The position numbers and the translations under genes were made by a program. Below the pieces are notes generated by a model. The model ran no database searches. It worked only from the letters and a program-made list of their open reading frames with translations, and was not told the DNA's origin. Positions 54,844-64,000 of a stretch of DNA of 64,000 bases are shown here, piece after piece (positions within the stretch are counted from its first letter, which is position 1; the number at the start of each line of letters is the position of its first letter). The DNA is from Gonatopus flavifemur (lineage: Eukaryota; Arthropoda; Insecta; Hymenoptera; Dryinidae), in contig JAFFJZ010000001.1 of NCBI GenBank assembly GCA_018340375.1, forward strand, positions 73,648,001 through 73,712,000, written 5' to 3'.

Positions 54844-55341
54844 CCCGAAGAGAACATGAAGCTTCAGCGAACGTTCAGATGTGTATAGATCGGGCCGAAG
54901 GTTCATTAGAGCTCACTTTTAGATTCACAAACGTTTGACAAAGGTTCTACGGACGTTGAAATGTCCGCTTCGAAATACATTCAAGAAACATAGACGGAAC
55001 GTTCGCTGAAGGTTCATTGAAGGTTTGACGAAGCTTTACAAAAATATCTATACTTATATTAATTTTGATCAATTTATATGAAAAATAAATGAATTGATAA
55101 ACATAAATTATTATAAATTAATCTAAATATAGATATTTTTGCGAAGCTTCCTCAAACCTTCGATGAACCTTCAGCGAACGTTCCATCTATGTTTCCTGGA
55201 CGTATTTCGAGGCGAACATTTCAACGTCCGTAGAACCTTTGTCAAACGTTTGTGACTCTAAAAGTTAGCTTTCATGAACCTTCGATCCGATCTATACAGA
55301 TCTAATCTGAACGTTCGCTGAAGCTTCATGTTCTCTTCGGG
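54844..55341. mobile_element. 498-bp palindromic element, TA-flanked, 88 nt into T-box intron 3
   Basis: CCCGAAGAGAACATGAAGCT at 54844 pairs with AGCTTCATGTTCTCTTCGGG ending at 55341. TA flanks both sides. The arms carry GCGAACGTTC/GAACGTTCGC words. The A+T-rich centre (about 55050-55130) is the loop. Confidence 0.87.
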
Positions 55342-55362
55342 TACTGATACAGAATTCATTCT

Positions 55363-55650
55363 GTGAGGAAATATTTCGCTAAAGCATTGCTGCAAAACCA
55401 TCAGTGATCTCTGAAAAACCTCTGACAAACTCTGAAACTTTTATTAAGAATCCAATGGACTTAGAACATCCTGTACATACTTTTTCAGAGTGTTTCAGGC
55501 AAGATGGAGCTCTCAACAAATTTTAACGAAACTGTAATAAATTTGAAATATTTTTCTGACCATTGAAAAAAATTGTTCAATTTCTAAACACTTCTTCGCA
55601 TACGATCTTCGAATATAGCATATGAATACATTTATAATATTTTAACATGT
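55363..55650. repeat. CTCTGA-family fragment
   Basis: AATATTTCGCTAAAGCATTG, AACCTCTGACAAACTCTGAA and, later, GAATATAGCATATGAATACA parallel the 16131-16490 arm and loop. The far half appears after the inserted copy (about 55980-56030). Confidence 0.6.
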
Positions 55651-55655
55651 ATTAA

Positions 55656-55965
55656 CCCGAAGAGAACATGAAGCTTCAGCGAACGTTCAGATTAGATCTG
55701 TATAGATCGAATCGAAGGTTCATGGAAGCTAACTTTTAGATTCACAAACGTTTGTCAAAGGTGCTACGAACGTTGAAATGTCCACCTTAAAATACTTTCA
55801 GGAAACATAGATGTATAACGTTCATTGAAGGTTCATCGAAGGTTTGAGGAAGCTTCACAAAAATATCTATACTTAGATTAATTTATAATAATTTATGTTT
55901 ATTAATTAATTTATTTTTCATATAAATTGATCAAAATCAATATGAGTATAGATATTTTTGTGAAG
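55656..55965. mobile_element. Truncated second copy of the CCCGAAGAGAACATG element
   Basis: It starts CCCGAAGAGAACATGAAGCT at 55656 and follows the left arm and loop of the 54844 copy, but stops at TTTTTGTGAAGCG. The right arm is missing. It interrupts CTCTGA-family sequence that lies on both sides. Confidence 0.75.
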
Positions 55966-56029
55966 CGAATGTTCCAAATTTAATAGACTTTTATGAAAAT
56001 TTCATAGATTCTCAAAGTTTTTCAGATTT

Positions 56030-58980
56030 TTGCAGAGAAAATGCTATGATTCCAGGGATTGCTTCTGGTTTTTTAAACATACGAACATTTTTTGCGATCC
56101 TATCGCTTTCTTCTCGAAATATGTTTTGATGGAAGAAATTTCACAATTCCTTGTACATTACACTCATCGTGAAAGCAATGCAATGATTCATGTTTCACAA
56201 TTCAATAATCTTAAGTACATTGTGATCTCATTCGCCTTTTTCAAAACTACAAGATGCAGAACATAGAAAACATATGATACGTTACAAACGAATCCAGGGA
56301 CCACGTGCCCATAAAAATCATTCACATTCCTCTATAAACTATTTATAAATTCTCATAAATTGGAAATTTTTTGAATTTTTCAAATTATTTCCTTCGGAGA
56401 GTGAATAAAACATGTCTTAGCGCGGTCCTTTCGAATTTATATGATGATATACGTGTAATTCATTCCCTTCTGATTCTTTTCAATTCATCTACATAATAAA
56501 ATACACCGATAAACGAGGGATGCAACGCTTTCTCATTGGTCCTGAACAAAAAGTTGTCGAAGTTGTGGCTGCAAGCACGTTCCACGTGTTTGTCGTTTAC
56601 GGACGGGTTGGTCTTAATTGACCTGAGATACGAGGCCGTCGCTCACGAGGAATTATAAGAGTTGTATATTCAAAGAAGACCAGAGAAACGTTTTTCAACA
56701 GCATTCGAGAGACATTATAGTGAGAAAAAATATATACACTCGAATGCCTGAATATATCAGGATTTTGGGCAATTACTCGTTACGCGATTTTACTACCGTT
56801 CATCCGCGTGTCTCGTTAAGTTCGTTATGTGTATTTACTAATCAACTTTCTCGTAAATTTCAAGTCTTGAATGCACACTTTTTCGTACGTCAATGAAATA
56901 ACAGGGTTTAAGGTTTTTTTTTGTACGGTAGATTTGTGAAAGAGTGCAAAATGTCCGGAATTTCAAGGGGGATATCGTTGTTATATCGCTCTTATTGATT
57001 TCAATTCGATTTTCCATTTTTATGTATTTTAGATGGAAACATGTGACCACCTGGACCGTGAATATGAAAATCTTAGTTATTCTTTTACGTGTAGAAATTT
57101 TCAATCTTATCAACTTTACACGAAAAACAAAAGAAGAATTTGTTGTGACAGCGAAATCTGATTTTGCTTGGTACCTCTTGCGGAAGCAGCAAATTTTTTG
57201 CCGTGAGAATAGTATTTTTAACCACGACAGCGATCTTTCAGCTGTGGAAGCTGAACAATTTGTTTCAGTTAATCATATTGCTCTCTCAGCAATCCAGTTA
57301 ACTGTGACAGTAAATTTTTAGCTACGCTGGCAAAAAGATTTTCTATTTTATGCGTAATATCTCAAATTGCTGGGTTAGCAAATTTTCTTCTCTGTATATA
57401 ACTTCATGTAACTAATAACTTTCACCTTTGCCCCAGCCTTGGGCCAGAACGGACAAATTAGGGACAGGAAAACCAACTATTTCAAACTTGATTTGCATAG
57501 GCAGATTTTCTAAATTGATAACACTATAAAACAACAACTTATTAGCAAATTTCCAACCGACTTTTGTCGATCGTTAAAGAATTTCAGAACATTTTTTTAC
57601 TTCATTTTGATAGGTCTCTTTTATCGAAGCAGCAAATTTTTTGTTGTGATGGCAAACTATTTGTCATAACAGCGATCTCATTAGCTAGGATATCGATTTT
57701 TCAGCTGTGGCAGCAAGAAATTTTTGCTCCTTCGGCAGATTTTGGTATTATACATACAATAGCCAACAAATTTTGCTGGAGTTTTTTCAACAAAAGGTGC
57801 TCAGCGAATTTTTCTTTCTCCGTGTTAATAATCTGAGAATCCATCGATTCATGATTTTCTTCTTGTGGAGATTTCAAATATTTATTACAAGAATGAAAGG
57901 ATAAGAAAAAAAGAGTAACAATATGTCACGGTGAACCTATGAATACCGGACGACAATATCTTCCATCATTATTCATAACTATTACAAATTAACTCCTTGT
58001 ATCTATCATACGTCATTGCTATAAATAATGTCTTCTTGGGTGGATATTCTATTTATCATAGGTTTTGCGCATCGAACTGTGTTTTATGAATGAAAGATAT
58101 ACAAGCGATGTCATAAGGATGCGCACAAAGGTATCGAGTACAGATCCAAGTAAATAGATAGTACAGAATGAAGTGTGGTTACTTTAGAGATCATTATCGT
58201 TGTAAAAGAGTGATTGTTACTCGTAAATATTTTAACACGTTGTAGAGAGTCGACACGGGGTCTCTCGTCAGCCAAATGCATTTATTCGTTTTGCTCGTAA
58301 ATACACTTCTTATACACCTCAAATACATTTATTCCGTGGTATAAATTTCATTGTTATTGCGGAACACTTGTTTTACTTTGTTGTTGCAAATAAATGTTGA
58401 CATTTTTACGTGAAAATATTCACATTTCAAAATACGCAAAACTCGAACGATGTATCACTCTCTTAAGGTCGTACAAAAATAATTCATCTCCGTGTTCAAA
58501 TTTTTATTTCAAATGTTTCAATAGGTCGAAAGGATGGCGAAATTTCTCTGCAAATCCATGCGAAACGAATTTCGATGTTATTCCAAAGGATTGATATGGA
58601 ATTAAAATTCTTTGGGAGAGTAAATAATAATTAATTGATAAGAAATCTAATAGGTATTTCCATAAAATTCATTTCTCCGTCATTTATTCCTCACATTTCA
58701 AGAAACTCAAATGTCAATTGAGATCAATGTAACTCATCGAATTCTTTTGGAATCCAACACGAGTCATTGCTTTCAACTGCATTTCGAGAATGAATCACAA
58801 TCAACGTTTATTGAATTCCAGTGTAACGTCATTGAATTATCCAACAACCTTTCCATGAATTATCGTGAAAGATACTAAATTTCCTTAGATTCATTGAATT
58901 TTGTCAAAATTTCATGAAATTCATAGAGTGAGGATTACTTTTGTTTGCATGTAATGTATTTTTGCAACTTTTTTTCAACA
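56030..58980. other. T-box intron 3, no exon recognised
   Basis: The missing T-box sequence (IILNSMHRYQPR) is not encoded here in any frame I could see. A GC-richer block with CACGTG lies at 56510-56720. The rest is A+T-rich with MITE fragments. Confidence 0.5.
57117..57398. mobile_element. Diverged GCAGCAAA-family MITE in T-box intron 3
   Basis: TTACACGAAAAACAAAAGAA, then GTGACAGCGAAATCTGATTT and AAGCAGCAAATTTTTTGC, ending TTTTCTTCTCTGTATA, match the 7.2-kb family in the same order with many substitutions. A second, shorter fragment lies at about 57625-57826 and ends TTTCTTTCTCCGTGTT. Confidence 0.65.
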
Positions 58981-59261
58981 ATCATTCAACCCTGGTGAAG
59001 AAACCGGATAGGAAACTGGATGAAACCCGGATGATAATCCTGATGACTTTTCCTCCTTTTCTTCGAGCACTTTTCCGTGTGTTTGGTCAATCTGCAACAC
59101 AGATGTAATAATTATATATCACACGCTGGTTTGGGGGTTGAGAAACGAATGAAACCCTGGTAAAAGAACTGAATAGGAAACCGGATAAAATTTCCGGGAT
59201 CCTATCCGGGCGCGTATACGGGTTTTGCGGTGATTCTTTATCCGGCTCCATCCGGATCCTA

Positions 59262-59534
59262 CACTGTAAAAAATATTCTGAAATTTCCGATATCAGATGT
59301 ATATGAAATTTTTGAAACTTGTAATTGAAATCAAGTTCAATCATGAATTCATGAAATTTAATGCAAAATGTGTGAAAATTCATATAAAAATGCACGAAAA
59401 ATCATAATTCTGTATGAGATATCATAAAATTTCATATGAAAAGCCAAAGAAGTTTTGAAAATTCAATACAAAATGTATATGTTAATTGCTTCACATACAT
59501 TTCTATGAAATTTAGGGAGCAATTTTTTACAGTG
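59262..59534. mobile_element. 273-bp MITE, TA-flanked, CACTGTAAAAAA ends
   Basis: CACTGTAAAAAATATTCTGA at 59262 and AATTTTTTACAGTG ending at 59534, with TA on both sides (59260-59261, 59535-59536). The interior repeats ATGAAATTT/AAATTTCAT words. It is inserted in the CCCTGG element within TCCGGATCC|TATCCGGG. Confidence 0.85.
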
Positions 59535-59615
59535 TATCCGGGTTTTGGGACAACATATTTGTTGAAATCCAAAATAAAACCCAAACAAGGAGACGAATGA
59601 GTTCTATCCAAAGAG

Positions 59616-60003
59616 TGACCGCATAATCCGCCTGTTTTTTTTTGGACCGCGAGTTTCAGGTTTGGTTGCATTGTGAAAAACACCTCATGTCAATCATTTG
59701 CGGGGGAATACTATTTCCCGGTGAGCATAACATTGTTTTTAAATATGAAGAAATCGACGGAATCGATAGATTCTTGACAAAATGGATTCTCTTCTATAAA
59801 ACCCTATCGAGGTTTATCGATTTTTATAAAACCTTGACCAAAATTTGATACTACTTTACCTATAAAACCAGTATTATGCTTACCAGGAAATTCTATATCA
59901 TCGCAAATGATCAACATAGAGTATGTTTTGGGATGCATTCTTACCTGAAACCCGCGGTCCCAGAAAATAGGCGGACAAATACTCTTTTTTGCGGTCACTC
60001 TTT
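59616..60003. mobile_element. ~390-bp GACCGCA inverted-repeat element
   Basis: GAGTGACCGCATAATCCGCC on the left and GGCGGACAAATACTC...TGCGGTCACTC on the right are inverted. Inner GGACCGCGAGTTTCAGGTTT pairs with AACCTGAAAC-like CTGAAACCCGCGGTCCC. It is nested in the CCCTGG element. Confidence 0.7.
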
Positions 60004-60159
60004 CGTGTGGGATTTCGGAAAATATTCAGTATTGAAATCCGGATAGGGTTCGAATGAAACCGGATAAAGAATCACCGCAAGAACCGTATACGCGCCCGGA
60101 TGCACCTGGAGATTTTATCCGGGTTGAATTCGGATTCCCATCCGGCTTTTTTACCAGGG

Positions 60160-62490
60160 ACCGAAATTTTAGAAAATTTTTTTCCATTCGGGATGTGCCC
60201 ATGAAGAGAAATTCTCGAAATTATGTATAATTCATACTTCAACAGCAAAATATGTCTCTGGAACGTTTGCTGAACGTTTAAAAAACCTCCTCTACCTTTT
60301 ATAAGCGTTCCATGAACGTTCTATCAAGCCTTTTTAACGTATATGACCGCAGGAAAAAGTGTCCTGTAGATTGAAGATTGAAGATCCATAAACACAATAA
60401 AATTGAATCAAATAATGATAATAATAATAACTGAATAAAAATAAGAAACGAGTATTCAATAAATACCTATTAATTGTTCCTAATTTCATTTTTGGTTGCT
60501 CATTAGTATTGATTACATTAATTAATTGAATATTTATTCAATTGTTATTAATAAAGTGAATTTCTGGTTAAATACTATATAATTGATTCGAGGTTCTATT
60601 GAAGTCACATATTAACTTTTCTAGTAAATGCAATTTCCTCACAATTGGATTGGAAATTCTCATGGGAAGGTACCAAAAGATTCATATACATCCAATAGAC
60701 ATACACAAAAATCTGCATTCTCTTGGGGTTTTTTTATCACAGCTCACCCGATATTATGTTGCTGAAGTTTGAATCGTTTATTTAAACGCATTAGTACTGA
60801 AATAATAATGCAATATTCAGCTGTTGAAACCAAAAAATCTTGCAGCGCGTCTTTGAACGATGTTTTAAGTACCCAGGAAATAAATCGAGAAAATAAATAA
60901 CGACAATTTATCAGATTTTGTGAGTTGAAATTTTCGTTTCAATGAACGATTCAAACTTCCACAATATTCGATATCAAACTTTTTTGTGGGATTGTTCTGT
61001 CGCTCTTTTCAAAAGTTTGTTACCACACAATTTTTCAGCACCTCCTAACTTATTATTTCCAAAAAAGAATGATCACTCAATAATTTGGATACAAAATTCA
61101 AAATTTCAATCCTCTCGATCATCTAATTTCACGCGTTACTCGATTCATGCGATTTATGAGAAAAAAAAGAAAAGAAATCAGTTTTCATTTGATCTTCATT
61201 TCTAATGAATTCATTTATGACAAGGAATTATTCATTTTATTTTGAGTCAACGATCAACACATCGGTCATAACGAAGAATGAAAATGGAGCCCTTTTGTAT
61301 CAATCACTTTGGTTTGTTTCATCGGCACTCATTAATCTCTTTCTTCGGCTTTCTGTCGACGCAAGGATATTGAGCTCTGAGTAATACAAACAGTGGGAGT
61401 ATAAACAAAGCTGTAAGTCGCAGACGTACTAAGAAAAAAGACTCGCCTGAAACATGTGAAATATCGAGACAAGCTACTTTCTAGTCTGGAGAAAATGAGG
61501 AACGTTGAAAAAATTTCAACGAAATGTGAATCCAAAGAGGAATATCTTTCTTGTATATTTTTATGATTTATATTTTCCTTCTTGGACCAATCACGTCTGG
61601 ATTGAAAATGAACAGATTCAGTTTATATGAAATATGTATACAAATTCCACAAACTTTCTATAAGCAAGTTTTTCATGTTGAATGTTTTCATTCGAGGAAT
61701 TGTTCTCAGGATTAGCAACAATGAATCTATCTCACACTGGAAGGATTTTGTTATAAAAATTACCGTGAAATTTCAGTAATCGAAAAAGATACGGAAAAAT
61801 TCTTCCAAAAATTACTGTGGAGCTCGTAAAAATGAGTGAACCCTACAAACAATGATTACTGGCGTACCAATGGCCTGTTGATGGCTCTGAATTGGCGGTG
61901 AAGGGTTATTATTGGCTCTTTGGAATGCTTGCGCAGTGATGTTTGCTGGAAAGTTTACAGAATCATGTACAGTAATATTCTGAAACATTCCCACTGGTCC
62001 CTCGATCACCGAAATTTCGCGCTAGTTTCACAAATACAATTTTTTCAGTACAGTTTTGTGCTTTTAACATCAGACAACCCTGGTTCAAAGTCCATAGAAT
62101 CTGATGAAATGGAATCTAATGGGGTTTGATCAGAACATTGTACAAGATTCAATCAGAATCACATTGAAAAAATACATTGATCTGATTAAATCTCATCGAC
62201 GCATGCTTGAATAGAATTTACCTTCGTGAAAATCCCAATTTTGAAAGGTTTTCAGAAATGCTTAGAATATTTTCAGAATTATTCTGAGTTTTGTAGAGAC
62301 TTGCAGAGATTTGTAGGAAATTTCCGCATTTTGAGAGTTTTTCAGAGATTCTCAGAAATTCTCAGAGAAATATTTCCACCAGGGTGGTCAGAAAATTGTG
62401 CAAGATTCAATGAGTTTTGGCGAGAATCGAGGATTTTGTTCAACCAGGGCGTTCGTTGAAAAAATACTGTCACATCTTATGATACCTCAT
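60160..62490. other. T-box intron 3, continued; no gene seen
   Basis: Contains an AATGATTACTGGCG repeat at 61841-61950 and CCCTGGTT/AACCAGGG-flanked sequence at about 62077-62456 with CTCTGA-type words. No coding exon recognised. Confidence 0.5.
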
Positions 62491-62492
62491 TA

Positions 62493-62774
62493 CTCTCTAA
62501 ATTCTTTGGAGTGAATATTCACTCTTCAAAGAGTCAAAATACTGCAACTCTAGAACGGAGTGGGAGCTTAACTCTTGACGAGTGAAATTTCACTCTTTAA
62601 GAGTCAATATTCACTCTTTTTCCTGAGAGTGAGTTTTTCACTCCAAACACCAGAGTTGATTTCCACTTTTACAGAGTGAAAATTCATTCTTTAGGAGTGG
62701 AATTTTTCACTCTTTCGGAGTTGCAGTATTTTCACTCGGCAAGAGTGAATTTTCACTCCAAGGAATTCAGAGAG
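62493..62774. mobile_element. 282-bp MITE, TA-flanked, composed of ACTCTT/AAGAGT words
   Basis: CTCTCTAAATTCTTTGGAGT at 62493 pairs with CTCCAAGGAATTCAGAGAG ending at 62774; TA flanks both sides. The interior is a degenerate series of GAGTGAAATTTCACTC-type short palindromes. Confidence 0.8.
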
Positions 62775-63772
62775 TATGTAGATTCTAAAGAAAGAAGTTA
62801 TATCTCATAGTGCTTTTTCAATTGTTCTGATTGAAATTTGACCAACAGAATTCTATAACCTGTTGTAATTCCAGTTTATGTGCTCCACAAGCGAACCTGA
62901 ATGTAACCAATCCGATTTCTTTTGCGGTTGATATGTTTGGGTGTGAATTTAACAAAATATCGAAATCTAACCAAGAAGAGTGTTTGCATCCCATTGACTA
63001 TTTTTTGGTAAAAGAATTCATAAACCAGCAAAAATGTTTTGTAATCCTTCGGTTAAATCAAATCACCAGAGTAATCATATTTGTATCAAGACGGAATTTG
63101 ACTATAAAATGATGTAAATTGAATAAAAATCACATATCCCAGACAAGCAATGAAGATTGGAGTTATGAAATTTGCTCATACAAACAGCTGTCTCATTAAA
63201 AAATGTTGCTATCTTACCTACAAGTTGTGCTGATTCAGCCATGTACTGACCATTCCAACAACTTTCTCGCTGATCTTGTGCATTTTTGTGATAAAGAAGT
63301 TATTACCATTCAATTGTAAAGCAGCTACAAATTCCTCATCGAGTAAACACAAATTTGTATTTTGTAAAAAATATTTCTCCCATTCAAACCAAAAAACTAT
63401 GCAAAAATCACTAAATTTGGAACATATGATAATAAAGTTCGTAACCAGGATTAGATCTCCGCATATGACCCTATTTTGGTTTTGTTATAATAACAATTAT
63501 TCATTAATTCAACTAATTTGAACTACAAATTAATTATTTGAAATTGTACGAATTTCAAGCAAAAAATTTATTATTTTAACGACAAAAATGAGTCCATACG
63601 CGTTTACAAATGTAATAATTATTTCAATTAAGTTTCTCCCTGTGCATGTTTCACCAATTCTTCTGGTTATAAAAAATACATATATGTATGTATAGAACCC
63701 AACTAAGAATACAGAATTCACTAAACATTTTATGTCCACCGTAAATCTTTATTTGACAGGAACACATCATAC

Positions 63773-64000
63773 ACTGTTAAAAATTTCCGCATGAATTTTA
63801 ATGTAAATCTACTGGAAGTTTTTTTCAAGTACGTAACTGAAAATTCATGTATAGGTTCCACAAATTCCAAGTCTACATACATTAAATTTAATGTACATGG
63901 ATTTGAAATTTAATGTATGAATACATGAAATTTGTATATGAATTTTCATTCGCGTTCCAGAAAAAAACCTCCAGTAAATTTTCTTTGAAACTCATTAAGG
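63773..64000. mobile_element. Left part of a CACTGTTAAAAAT element cut by the window end
   Basis: ACACTGTTAAAAATTTCCGC resembles the terminus of the 59262 MITE, and ATGAATTTTAATGTA/TACATTAAATTTAATGTA words follow. The right end lies outside the window. Confidence 0.45.

Larger units (their letters stand above)
59155..60159. mobile_element. CCCTGGTAAAA element with at least two nested insertions
   Basis: CCCTGGTAAAAGAACTGAAT at 59155 and CCGGCTTTTTTACCAGGG ending at 60159 are inverted ends. Inner blocks GGGCGCGTATACGGGTTTTG and AACCGTATACGCGCCCGGAT are complementary. The interior is occupied by the 273-bp element at 59262 and the GACCGCA hairpin near 59616-60003. Confidence 0.8.

Noticed and set aside
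54844..54938. Continuation of the T-box exon 3 frame past the donor
   Set aside because: The GTGAGT at 54756 is a clear donor, T-box homology stops exactly there, and the open frame beyond it enters a TA-flanked palindromic transposon.

Overview
This is a stretch of arthropod, almost certainly insect, nuclear genome. It is strongly A+T-rich (roughly two thirds by eye). It has intron-split genes with GT/AG junctions, no operons, and long non-coding tracts full of palindromic DNA transposons. A hymenopteran is plausible, but nothing in the window proves the order. Three conserved cellular genes can be supported from translated sequence and splice-phase agreement. They are MED27 (minus strand, about 25.6-27.2 kb), a PP1 catalytic subunit most like Drosophila Pp1alpha-96A (plus strand, 28.0-31.0 kb), and the 5' part of a Tbx1/org-1 class T-box transcription factor (plus strand, from 44.6 kb to beyond the window).

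Layout. 1-25 kb: no convincing host gene; many short inverted-repeat elements, a triple foldback (1.84-2.56 kb), a 635-bp palindrome (16.1-16.8 kb), and a 2.9-kb hAT-type element (18.56-21.46 kb) that carries a 1.95-kb piggyBac-like palindrome nested inside it. 25.2-31.3 kb: MED27 and PP1 stand head to head, with about 1.06 kb between start codons. That interval looks like a shared promoter, with repeated CGTAA motifs and raised GC. 31.3-44 kb: intergenic DNA with more nested elements, including a 715-bp hAT inserted in a TA-flanked MITE with an exactly reconstructable empty site. It also holds a 3.75-kb transposon (39.34-43.09 kb) whose zinc-finger/transposase-like ORF is broken by two one-base frameshifts. 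44-64 kb: org-1 exon 1, a 9-kb intron, exons 2 and 3, then a third intron that runs off the window. These introns are also packed with MITEs, one ending about 70 nt before exon 2 and one starting 88 nt after exon 3.

The three host genes have unrelated jobs (Mediator subunit, Ser/Thr phosphatase, developmental transcription factor). Only MED27 and PP1 look physically coupled, through their promoter region. I do not see a new multi-gene system. The distinctive content is the density and nesting of non-autonomous DNA transposons. Several groups share terminal motifs (CACGGAG/CACTGAG, CCCTGG) while their interiors differ completely, which suggests cross-mobilisation by a few transposases.
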